From the NCBI GenBank assembly GCA_028866445.1, contig JAGWIE010000128.1:1-5010 (forward strand): a stretch of 5,010 bases of DNA, in the 5' to 3' direction. Shown in pieces: positions 1 through 5,010 of the stretch. The stretch's first letter is position 1; every line of letters begins with the position of its first letter. A model generated the notes under the pieces. It was not told the DNA's origin. It ran no database searches and saw only the letters and a list, made by a program, of their open reading frames with translations. The DNA is from Rhodospirillales bacterium. Its GTDB lineage: Bacteria > Pseudomonadota > Alphaproteobacteria > Acetobacterales > Acetobacteraceae. Position numbers and translations under genes: made by a program.

Positions 1-59
1 CGATAAACTATCTTTCCGCAGCTCCGACATCGGGCCTGTTCTCCTTCGGCAATCCGGTT

Positions 60-86
60 AAAAATTTCTTTTGAAGAAAAATTTTT
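60..86. repeat. AT-rich imperfect inverted repeat
   Basis: The left arm AAAAATTTCTT (60-70) is complementary to the right arm AAGAAAAATTTTT (74-86), with a three-base loop TTG and a two-base bulge in the right arm. It could form a weak hairpin. Because it ends in a T-run it could act as a weak transcription terminator for something reading in from the left, but the stem lacks the GC pairs of a usual intrinsic terminator. A protein-binding or DNA-bending role is equally possible. Confidence 0.45.
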
Positions 87-140
87 AATTTAAAGAACAA
101 ACGGGATTCAAGCGGGAAAAAATGGAAATCGTGCCGTTCT

Positions 141-180
141 AGCCGAAATTTGGCCAAAAACGGGCTAAAATTGGCTAAAA
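141..180. repeat. Phased A-tract decamer repeats (predicted curved DNA)
   Basis: Four consecutive 10-base units read AGCCGAAATT, TGGCCAAAAA, CGGGCTAAAA and TTGGCTAAAA. The last two share GGCTAAAA, and every unit has a GC-rich half followed by an A-run. The A-runs are centred near 147, 158, 168.5 and 178.5, close to one helical turn apart, which is the arrangement known to give intrinsic DNA curvature. Further A or T runs lie at 77-81, 117-122 and 196-201. The block ends about 90 bases upstream of the extended -10 element, so a role in promoter architecture or nucleoid-protein binding is plausible. That role is inferred. Confidence 0.6.
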
Positions 181-262
181 TATGCCCATTTGAACGTTTT
201 TTGATGAATCGCAGCAAGATTCAGCCCCTTGGCGCATGATAAGAATTTAAATGCCGACCAAT

Positions 263-270
263 GCGATCGC
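263..270. promoter_or_regulatory. 8-bp palindrome GCGATCGC beside the -10 element
   Basis: The perfect palindrome GCGATCGC ends one base before the extended -10 element, so it sits in the spacer where a bound protein would interfere with RNA polymerase. Such a short palindrome can occur by chance in GC-rich DNA, and no regulator is encoded in the window. It is therefore a candidate operator only. Confidence 0.25.
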
Positions 271-271
271 G

Positions 272-280
272 TGATATAAT
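272..280 (+). promoter_or_regulatory. Extended -10 promoter for the vgrG operon
   Basis: TGATATAAT contains a perfect TATAAT hexamer (275-280) preceded by the TGn extension at 272-274. No good -35 hexamer exists 16-18 bases upstream (the 252-257 region reads TGCCGA), which fits an extended -10 promoter that does not depend on a -35 element. Transcription would begin at about 286-288, giving a leader of roughly 95 nt before the vgrG start. No sigma-54 type GG/GC pair was found. Promoter function is predicted from motif and position. Confidence 0.55.
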
Positions 281-291
281 TCTTTTTTCAG

Positions 292-331
292 GCCGTGCAT
301 TTAAGTCTGCTTTGCTTGCGCGGCTCTGCCG
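292..331 (+). promoter_or_regulatory. Foldable 5' leader with two competing stems
   Basis: GCCGTGCA (292-299) can pair with TGCGCGGC (317-324), an 8-bp stem with one G-T wobble and a 17-base loop. The alternative short stem CGGC (321-324) with GCCG (328-331) around TCT shares bases with the first, so the two exclude each other. This is the start of the predicted mRNA leader. It does not match any riboswitch class I recognise, and the stems may be incidental. Confidence 0.25.
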
Positions 332-339
332 GTTGATAC

Positions 340-387
340 ATGGTAACGCCACTTCGGGGAAACGCGCGGGCGGATGGTAGGGCATGA
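340..387 (+). other. Possible 15-codon upstream ORF overlapping the vgrG start
   Basis: An ATG at 340 opens a 15-codon frame (MVTPLRGNARADGRA) whose TGA stop (385-387) overlaps the vgrG start codon as ATGA. This is a typical layout for translational coupling. There is no recognisable Shine-Dalgarno sequence before the ATG at 340, while vgrG has a modest one of its own, so the ORF may not be translated. Confidence 0.2.
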
Positions 388-2321
388 GTGGCGAACATGA
401 TTTACTGACGATTACGACGCCGCTGCCGGAGACAAGCTTCGGCATTGCCTCCATTAATGGTTCGGAACGGTTGAGCCGACCGTTTCAATATAATATCCAG
501 CTTCATTCCGGCAGCGCGCTGCTCGACCCGAATGATTTGCTTGACAAGCCGGTAACCGTGAAGATTGCCACGCCGCTGAGCGGCGGTGACCCTGCGCGCT
601 ATGTCAATGGTATTGTCTACGCCGTGCGGCAGCTTCCCTCGCAATCCACAGCACTTTGGCAATATGAAATAAGTGTGGTGCCCAAGCTGTGGTTCCTGGA
701 CCAGACCAAGGATTGCAGGTTTTACCAGAAGCAATCCGTGCTCGATATTGTAAAATACGTGTTGGGCAAGTTCAGCGTTACCCTAAGCGATAAAACCACC
801 GGCTCATTTCCCGCGCGCGATTATGTGGTGCAGTTTAACGAATCATATCTGCACTTCATCCAGCGTTTGATGGAAGATGCAGGTATTTTCTATTTCTTTA
901 CCCATTCTGACGGCGCGCATACGATGGTGCTGGCCAATGCCAACACCGCCTTTGCGGATATCAGTGAACCGCAAGTTCATCTGGATGAGACGAATGGCGG
1001 ATTTGGCGTACTGAATAGCTGGCACAGGATAGACCGCACGGCTATGGGCAGTGTGCGAACAGATGATTATAACCCCGAGACGGATCAGCTTCAGCCTGGT
1101 GCGGTGTCCGGAACGGAATCAACTGTTTTGCAAGCCTCCGCTGCCTCGCAGCGCACGCATTATGCCTGGCCTGCCACGCGCGGCGTAACGAGTGACGCTA
1201 ACACGCTTGCGAAGAACCGGATGCTGGCCGCTGAGGCCGGGGCGCAGCTTTATACTGGTTCGGGCGAGATCGCTGATTTTGTCGCGGGTGGCAAATTCAC
1301 CTTGGTGAACGATCCAGTCGCGGCCAATACGGAGTATGTTATCCAGTCGGTTTCTTACCATATCACCGGCAACCGTGCGGGCGGGGGTGCCGGCCACCGC
1401 GCTTCCATCGCCGCCAGCATCATCGCCTTCCCGTCGAAGACGACCTATCAGGAGGAAGCTGCTTTCCTGCCGCCGGTGATGGCGGGGATGTACAGCGCCA
1501 TCGTCATCGGGCCACAGGGCGAAGAAATTTACACGGATGATCTGGGCCGCATCCAGGTGCAGTTTCCGTTTGACCACGAAGGCGATATCACCACGGATAA
1601 AACCCTCTGGGTGCGGGTGATGCAGGGGTGGTCCGGTAATAATTGGGGCACGCAATATATTCCGCGCATCGGCATGGAGGTTGTGGTGGCCTTCCTGGAA
1701 GGCGATGTGAACCGCCCCATGGTTGTGGGCTGTTTGTTCAACGGCAATAACAAACCGGTTTTTGCAGCCAGTGAGAAAAACAAAAGCGGCTTGCGCACGC
1801 GTTCCACTATGCAGGGCGGTACTGCCAATTTCAGCGAATTCTCAATCGATGACACCAAGGGCAGCGAGGCGGTTTTTCTACACGCGGAAAAAGACCTGAA
1901 TGTTGAGGTTGAGAATAACCGCAGTGTCACTGTCACCCAGGACGAGACGGTAAAGATCGACGGCAAAAAAACCGATACGGTGAAGGGTAATTACGCGGTA
2001 ACGGTATCGCAGGGGAATCTTTCCACCACCGTTTCGCAAGGCAATGAATCGCTGGATGTGAGCCAGGGCACCATTTCCCACAGTGCCGCGCAGTCTATCA
2101 CGCTGAAAGTGGGGGGTAGCTCAATCAAGATCGACACCTCCTCCATTACCCTCACGGTTGGTGGCAGCACCGTTAAACTCACCGCTTCCGAGGTGGACGT
2201 GACCGGTATACAGGTCAATATTACTGGCCAAGCGCAAACGGCGGTGAAAGGTGCCATCGTTCAGGTTTCGGGCGATGGTATGCTGGAGCTTAAAGGCGCC
2301 ATGACCATGATCAATTCTTAA
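384..2321 (+). CDS. vgrG: Type VI secretion system spike protein VgrG (TssI)
   Basis: VgrG forms the trimeric tip of the T6SS needle on top of the Hcp tube, carries PAAR and effector proteins, and is itself secreted. In this 645-residue protein the N-terminal gp27-like (phage GPD) region spans about 5-340 and includes the hallmark FNESYLHFIQRLMEDAGIFYFF segment around 151-172. The gp5-like OB-fold region follows at about 370-460, with DDLGRIQVQFPFD (385-397), WVRV, GWSGNNWG, IPRIGMEVVVAFLEGD and NRPMVVGC in the usual order. The rest (about 470-645) is the gp5-type beta-helix, with 9-residue VSQG repeats (541-562) and a 16-residue VGGS repeat (576-607). The protein ends at the blade (LKGAMTMINS), so there is no fused effector domain. 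A stop codon lies two codons upstream in frame, and ATG 384 has GGATGG (372-377) six bases before it. It is the first gene of the cluster. Identity is clear; the partner effector is unknown. Confidence 0.96.
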   Translation: MSGEHDLLTITTPLPETSFGIASINGSERLSRPFQYNIQLHSGSALLDPNDLLDKPVTVKIATPLSGGDPARYVNGIVYAVRQLPSQSTALWQYEISVVPKLWFLDQTKDCRFYQKQSVLDIVKYVLGKFSVTLSDKTTGSFPARDYVVQFNESYLHFIQRLMEDAGIFYFFTHSDGAHTMVLANANTAFADISEPQVHLDETNGGFGVLNSWHRIDRTAMGSVRTDDYNPETDQLQPGAVSGTESTVLQASAASQRTHYAWPATRGVTSDANTLAKNRMLAAEAGAQLYTGSGEIADFVAGGKFTLVNDPVAANTEYVIQSVSYHITGNRAGGGAGHRASIAASIIAFPSKTTYQEEAAFLPPVMAGMYSAIVIGPQGEEIYTDDLGRIQVQFPFDHEGDITTDKTLWVRVMQGWSGNNWGTQYIPRIGMEVVVAFLEGDVNRPMVVGCLFNGNNKPVFAASEKNKSGLRTRSTMQGGTANFSEFSIDDTKGSEAVFLHAEKDLNVEVENNRSVTVTQDETVKIDGKKTDTVKGNYAVTVSQGNLSTTVSQGNESLDVSQGTISHSAAQSITLKVGGSSIKIDTSSITLTVGGSTVKLTASEVDVTGIQVNITGQAQTAVKGAIVQVSGDGMLELKGAMTMINS

Positions 2322-2324
2322 GCC

Positions 2325-2334
2325 GGGGAGGGGG
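2325..2334 (+). promoter_or_regulatory. Strong ribosome binding site of the DUF6931-like gene
   Basis: The purine run GGGGAGGGGG lies seven bases before ATG 2342 and just after the vgrG stop (2319-2321). It fixes the start of the next gene and implies independent, efficient re-initiation within the same transcript. Confidence 0.7.
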
Positions 2335-2341
2335 AAACAGA

Positions 2342-2935
2342 ATGAGTGCCACAACTCAAAACAAATTATCCGTCACCGCCCTGGCTTTGGTGCTGAAGCG
2401 GGCTGCCCTGCCGGAGGCGGCGCTGGAATGCGCGGCGGGGCTGGCAAATGTGGGAGATGTGGTGGCCGCCTTGGCCCGGGCCGGGTTTGGCATTGAGGCG
2501 ACGCGCGTGCTGGCCCATGCCCTGCCCAAGCGCGAGGCTGTGTGGTGGGCCTGCATGTGCGCTGGCCACACCGCGCCCCCGGCGCTGCCTGAGGCGGACC
2601 GCAAGGTGCGCGAGCTGGCCGAAAGCTGGGTGCGCCAGCAGAGCATGGAATTTGCCCGCGCCGCGATGGAAGAAGCCAAGCGCGCCGGGTTTCAAAGCCC
2701 TGAGGCATGGGCGGGCGTAGGCGCTTTCTGGAGCGGGGATTCGCTGGCCCCCGCGGAAGCCCCCATAGTGCCACCGCCGCCGCATCTTACCGGCCTGGCC
2801 GTTGCGGGTGCCGTGGCGCTGGCTTCTGTACGTACGGATGCCGCGCGCCAGCCGCAGCGTTTGGCGATGTTTCTGCAATCGGCACAGGATATCGCCGCTG
2901 GTGGCCCTGGCCGCTTGCCCGCGGAGGAAGCATGA
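2342..2935 (+). CDS. DUF6931-like T6SS-associated protein of unknown function
   Basis: This 197-residue protein is rich in alanine and mainly helical. It has no signal peptide and no convincing membrane span; the hydrophobic stretch 151-162 is short. Visible blocks are LPKREAVWWACMC (61-73), an amphipathic helical part with AESWVRQQSMEFARAAMEEA (93-112), AWAGVGAFWSGDSLAP (122-137), a PPPP turn (144-147) leading into TGLAVAGAVALAS (150-162), and RLAMFLQSAQDIAAGG (173-188). From memory, the REAVWWA block and the W/G-rich middle resemble the DUF6931 family, which occurs next to vgrG and FHA genes in T6SS clusters. I cannot confirm this without a search. Its function is not known to me. The place between vgrG and tagH, with the stop overlapping the tagH start (ATGA, 2932-2935), suggests a cytoplasmic accessory such as an adaptor or regulator. 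No catalytic motif is evident. Confidence 0.85.
   Translation: MSATTQNKLSVTALALVLKRAALPEAALECAAGLANVGDVVAALARAGFGIEATRVLAHALPKREAVWWACMCAGHTAPPALPEADRKVRELAESWVRQQSMEFARAAMEEAKRAGFQSPEAWAGVGAFWSGDSLAPAEAPIVPPPPHLTGLAVAGAVALASVRTDAARQPQRLAMFLQSAQDIAAGGPGRLPAEEA
2923..2930 (+). promoter_or_regulatory. Ribosome binding site deciding the tagH start
   Basis: GGAGGAAG lies inside the last codons of the preceding gene, with its GGAGG core four bases before ATG 2932. It supports that start over the in-frame codons further upstream (frame open back to about 2707), which would overlap the preceding gene by more than 200 bases and encode arginine- and tryptophan-rich sequence unlike an FHA protein. Confidence 0.75.
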
Positions 2936-4350
2936 CCCTTACCCTCACCGTATTGCGCTGCCCGGATGCGGTGCCGCCCGAAACCAGGCAGATATCCGGC
3001 GGAGAATTTCGCATTGGGCGCGGGCCGGATAACGACTGGATTATGCAGGATTCGGAGCGCCAGCTTTCCAAGCGCCATTGCGTAATCGCCTTCCGCAATG
3101 GCGGCTGGGCCATCGCGGATATCAGCACCAACGGCACTTACCTCAACCGTGATGCCGAGCCGGTGGGCAATGGGCAGATCCGAGATTTGCGCGATGGCGA
3201 CAGAATCCGGTTCGGGGCCTATGAGATTGAAGCACGGATTGTCGAAGCACCAGGGTTTGGAGCTTCCAGCTTCGGCAAAAGCAGCTCGCCTTTCGATGAC
3301 CCGTTCGGCGGCGATGTGTTCGCGCCTGCGCCCACCCCCTCCGCCAGCAGCTTCACCAGCGCCGCCTTCGGAGCGGATGACCCGCTATTTGGCGGCCCCG
3401 CCCGCCCGGCTTCCGTCACTCTGCCGGGCCAGTTCGACCCGCTGGCCCGGGCGGAGGATGATTTCCTCGGCGAGCCGACGCAGCCGGACCATACGCCCTC
3501 CTTCAGCGATGCGTTCAACCCGCCCGCCTCGCGGCAGACCTTGCCGGAGGATGATGACTGGGACCTTTCGCCCATGCCGGGGCCAAAACCCGCGCCAGCA
3601 GCTGAGCCAGCTTCTTTCAACCGGCCGGCACCGCTGCCGCCGCGCCCGGTGCCGGAGGCCAACCCGTTTGCCGAGGCGGCTGATAGCCGCCGGCTCCCGC
3701 CAACGTCTCCGCCAGCACCACCGGTTGCCGCCCCCGTCCCGGTTCAGGCCGCGCCGCAGGTTTCGCCCGCTGGTGGCGATGCGCTGCTAGCCGCCTTCCT
3801 GAAAGGTGCCGGGCTGGAAGGCACTACCCCCGCGAACCCCGAGGCGCTGATGACGGCACTCGGCGGCACATTCCGCGCGGTGGTTTCCGGCATCCGCCAG
3901 GCGCTCATCGCGCGTGCCGCTATCAAGGGCGAATTCCGGATCGAGCAGACGATGATCCGTGCCCGGGGCAACAATCCGTTGAAATTTTCTGCCGACGACG
4001 ATGACGCCCTGACCGCGCTGCTGGGCCTGGGTCGGCGGGTGGATATGGGCCCCGATGCGGCGGTGAGCGATGCGCTGCGCGACATGCGGCTGCATGAGCT
4101 GGCCACCATGGCAGCAATGCAGGATGCGGTGCGGGCGCTGTTGGCGCAGCTGGACCCGGCGAAGTTGCAAACCGATGGCGGCATGACGCTGCTGCCGGCG
4201 CAGAAAAAAGCCCGCGCCTTTGAGGCGTATGAGAAACTTCACGAAACCATCACTCGCGCCTTGGCGGATGATTTCGACAGCGTGTTCGGAAAATCTTTTG
4301 CCCGCGCCTATGAAACCGCGTTGCGCGAGATAAGTGCCAGGGAGTTGTAA
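2932..4350 (+). CDS. tagH: T6SS-associated FHA-domain protein TagH
   Basis: This 472-residue protein has three parts. The FHA domain (about 5-105) binds phosphothreonine, and its signature residues are present: GR at 29-30, SKRH at 46-49 and NGTYLN at 67-72. A long low-complexity linker (about 110-280) is rich in proline, alanine and acidic residues and carries recurring DPF/DPL motifs. The C-terminal domain (about 283-472) shows the pattern of T6SS TagH proteins: LLAAFLKGAGLE (285-296), KGEFRIEQTMIRA (332-344), NNPLKFS (347-353) and DFDSVFGKSFARAYE (447-461). In studied systems the FHA protein (Fha1 in Pseudomonas) takes part in threonine-phosphorylation control of T6SS assembly by the PpkA/PppA pair; neither partner is in this window. 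The gene overlaps its upstream neighbour by four bases and its TAA overlaps the tssJ start by one, implying tightly coupled translation. The family call is firm; the mode of regulation here is inferred. Confidence 0.92.
   Translation: MTLTLTVLRCPDAVPPETRQISGGEFRIGRGPDNDWIMQDSERQLSKRHCVIAFRNGGWAIADISTNGTYLNRDAEPVGNGQIRDLRDGDRIRFGAYEIEARIVEAPGFGASSFGKSSSPFDDPFGGDVFAPAPTPSASSFTSAAFGADDPLFGGPARPASVTLPGQFDPLARAEDDFLGEPTQPDHTPSFSDAFNPPASRQTLPEDDDWDLSPMPGPKPAPAAEPASFNRPAPLPPRPVPEANPFAEAADSRRLPPTSPPAPPVAAPVPVQAAPQVSPAGGDALLAAFLKGAGLEGTTPANPEALMTALGGTFRAVVSGIRQALIARAAIKGEFRIEQTMIRARGNNPLKFSADDDDALTALLGLGRRVDMGPDAAVSDALRDMRLHELATMAAMQDAVRALLAQLDPAKLQTDGGMTLLPAQKKARAFEAYEKLHETITRALADDFDSVFGKSFARAYETALREISAREL
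4339..4344 (+). promoter_or_regulatory. Ribosome binding site of tssJ
   Basis: AGGGAG in the last codons of tagH lies five bases before ATG 4350, supporting the TAATG overlap start of tssJ. Confidence 0.65.
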
Positions 4351-4802
4351 TGAATAGATACGCCATTCTTGCCGTTGGTTTGGCGCTGGTCGGCTGCGCG
4401 GCACCTCCCCCGCCGCCACCGCCCGTGCTTACGCTTAACATCGTTGGCGGGGCGGGGCAGAATCAAAATTCTTCCGGGCAGGCCACAGCGGTTGCCGTGC
4501 GGGTTTATCAGCTTGCCGCCACGGGCAAGTTCCAGTCAGCGGATGTATACACCCTCACCGGCAATGAAAGCGCCGCTCTGGGTACCGAGGAGCTTGGAAG
4601 TTCCGCGCAATATATCGTCTCGCCGGGGCAGAAACTTACCGAAACGATCAACCTAACACCCGGAGCGGCCAGCGCGGGCGTGGCGGTGCTGTTTCGTGAT
4701 ATAAACCATTCCACCTGGAAACTGACAGCACCTGTTGCCGCCCATGGCCCAACCGTGCTGACACTGCATATAAACGGACTGACAGCGACCCTTGGCGGTT
4801 GA
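4350..4802 (+). CDS. tssJ: T6SS outer-membrane lipoprotein TssJ
   Basis: TssJ is the lipoprotein that anchors the TssJ-TssL-TssM membrane complex in the outer membrane and contacts the periplasmic end of TssM. The 150-residue product starts with a short lipoprotein signal peptide: N3-R4-type charged start (NRY), hydrophobic core 5-14 and lipobox LVGC with the acylated cysteine at 16. Alanine follows the cysteine, so there is no inner-membrane retention aspartate by the enterobacterial rule. After seven prolines in a row (19-25) comes a beta-rich fold, with LTLNIVGGAGQNQNSSGQAT, then VAVRVYQLAATGKFQSADVY (48-67) and AVLFRDINHSTWKL (112-125), the order typical of TssJ. The length is near the usual 150-180 residues. 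The stop overlap with tagH and the following tssK support the call. The consecutive-proline spacer is unusual and would be expected to need elongation factor P for smooth translation. Confidence 0.93.
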   Translation: MNRYAILAVGLALVGCAAPPPPPPPVLTLNIVGGAGQNQNSSGQATAVAVRVYQLAATGKFQSADVYTLTGNESAALGTEELGSSAQYIVSPGQKLTETINLTPGAASAGVAVLFRDINHSTWKLTAPVAAHGPTVLTLHINGLTATLGG

Positions 4803-4863
4803 TGCGTAAGCCGCAATAATAGCCCGGCGCGTCCGGGGACGAAGCTTGGGAGAGTTGAACGAA
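4803..4863 (+). other. tssJ-tssK spacer with small hairpin
   Basis: This is the only sizeable gap inside the operon. CCCGG (4823-4827) and CCGGG (4833-4837) form a 5-bp stem around CGCGT with no T-run, so it is not a terminator. The tssK frame is open back to the tssJ stop but has no ATG in the spacer. GGGAGAG (4848-4854) is the only good ribosome binding site, nine bases before the ATG at 4864. No promoter is apparent. Confidence 0.5.
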
Positions 4864-4881
4864 ATGCGAGCCTTGCCGTGA
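4864..4881 (+). other. Five-codon mini-ORF coupled to the tssK start
   Basis: ATG CGA GCC TTG CCG TGA encodes MRALP and stops in an overlap with the tssK start (GTGA, 4878-4881). The Shine-Dalgarno GGGAGAG (4848-4854) is correctly spaced for this ATG but 23 bases from the GTG, so ribosomes should load here and re-initiate at GTG. The alternative is that one base is missing between 4864 and 4878, in which case ATG 4864 would be the tssK start itself. Confidence 0.4.
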
Positions 4882-5010
4882 GCTGGACCAACCGCGTTAT
4901 CTGGCAGGAGGGCATGTTCCTCCGCTCCCAGCATTTTCAACAGCAAGACCGCTGGCTTGAAGCCTATTTGCGCGGGCGCGTGGCGGCTTTGCGCACCCAT
5001 GGCTGGGGCC
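4878..5010 (+). CDS. tssK: T6SS baseplate protein TssK, N-terminal fragment
   Basis: TssK is the trimeric T6SS baseplate subunit that connects the TssEFG wedges with the TssL/TssM membrane complex. Forty-four codons are visible before the window ends. They contain NRVIWQEGMFLRSQHFQQQD (5-24), the highly recognisable TssK N-terminus, in which the usual pattern is NRVxWxEGMFLxPQHFQQQD. Serine replaces the common proline before QHF. The only plausible in-frame start is GTG 4878; there is no ATG between the tssJ stop and this point, and the frame upstream encodes nothing TssK-like. The GTG has no ribosome binding site at normal distance, so it probably depends on the mini-ORF at 4864. A full TssK is about 450 residues, so most of the gene lies beyond the window. 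Confidence 0.92.
   Translation, partial: MSWTNRVIWQEGMFLRSQHFQQQDRWLEAYLRGRVAALRTHGWG

Larger units (their letters stand above)
1..383. other. AT-rich intergenic control region upstream of the T6SS operon
   Basis: This stretch has no convincing coding region on either strand. The longest minus-strand reading frames here have a non-ATG start, no ribosome binding site and low-complexity AT-rich content, or run antisense into vgrG. Positions of about 55-300 are visibly richer in A and T than the coding sequence that follows. The region contains an AT-rich inverted repeat, phased A-tracts, a strong extended -10 element and a foldable leader, listed separately. The first 55 bases are closer to genome composition and could belong to the flank of a neighbouring locus, but no gene end can be recognised. 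Its role as the promoter region of the downstream cluster is inferred from position and motifs. Confidence 0.75.

Noticed and set aside
8..217. A 69-codon minus-strand reading frame in the AT-rich region
   Set aside because: It begins with TTG, has no ribosome binding site, is dominated by F/K/R from AT-rich low-complexity DNA, and covers the A-tract repeats. It does not resemble any family I know.
221..454. A 77-codon minus-strand frame crossing the vgrG start
   Set aside because: It runs antisense over the promoter, leader and first codons of a clearly real gene, and its product has no recognisable pattern.
1119..1655. A 178-codon minus-strand frame inside vgrG
   Set aside because: It is an antisense shadow of the strongly conserved VgrG coding sequence, which explains all the constraint in this stretch.
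1991..2321. A possible effector domain fused to the VgrG C-terminus
   Set aside because: The sequence after the OB fold is beta-helix repeat up to the last residues, with no extra domain or catalytic motif.
2707..2931. A 75-codon N-terminal extension of the FHA protein
   Set aside because: It would overlap the upstream gene by about 230 bases and has arginine/tryptophan-rich sequence of out-of-frame type. ATG 2932 has a GGAGG site and leads directly into the FHA fold.
3098..3790. A 230-codon frame in +2 phase inside tagH
   Set aside because: Its arginine-rich composition is typical of a shifted frame in GC-rich DNA, and it lies wholly inside a well-supported gene.
4823..4837. An intrinsic terminator between tssJ and tssK
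   Set aside because: The stem is only 5 bp and no T-run follows. Continuing transcription is expected because tssK belongs to the same cluster.
1..5010. CRISPR array, tRNA or rRNA, insertion sequence or attachment site
   Set aside because: I saw no spaced direct repeats of CRISPR type, no tRNA-like clover arms, no transposase fragment and no terminal inverted repeats.

Overview
The window is the front end of a type VI secretion system (T6SS) gene cluster, read entirely on the + strand. The order is an AT-rich control region (1-383), a VgrG spike protein (384-2321), a small DUF6931-like protein (2342-2935), an FHA-domain TagH-type protein (2932-4350), the TssJ outer-membrane lipoprotein (4350-4802) and the first 44 codons of the baseplate protein TssK (from 4878, running off the window). 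The organism looks like a Gram-negative proteobacterium of moderately high GC. The gene order and codon use fit an alphaproteobacterium, possibly an acetic-acid-bacterium relative, but that placement is an inference from style and not a match I can verify.

Region 1-383 holds no convincing gene. It is much richer in A and T than the genes and contains an AT-rich inverted repeat (60-86), a run of helically phased A-tracts in near-repeated decamers (141-180) and an extended -10 promoter TGATATAAT (272-280) with an 8-bp palindrome just upstream (263-270). It ends in a leader of roughly 95 nt that can fold, with a possible 15-codon upstream ORF ending on the vgrG start.

From vgrG onward the genes are packed as one transcription unit: 20 nt between vgrG and the DUF6931-like gene, a 4-nt ATGA overlap into tagH and a 1-nt TAATG overlap into tssJ. 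The only larger gap is the 75 nt before tssK. There the good ribosome binding site serves a five-codon mini-ORF whose stop overlaps the GTG start of tssK.

How the parts fit: VgrG is the trimeric needle tip and lacks any C-terminal effector domain here. TssJ anchors the TssJLM membrane complex in the outer membrane, and TssK links the baseplate to that complex. The FHA protein has all the usual phosphothreonine-binding residues and probably provides post-translational control, although no kinase or phosphatase is visible in the window. The DUF6931-like protein is the least understood member. No complete novel system is evident. The unusual points are the curved-DNA promoter region, the translational arrangement at tssK and the uncharacterised small gene inside the operon.
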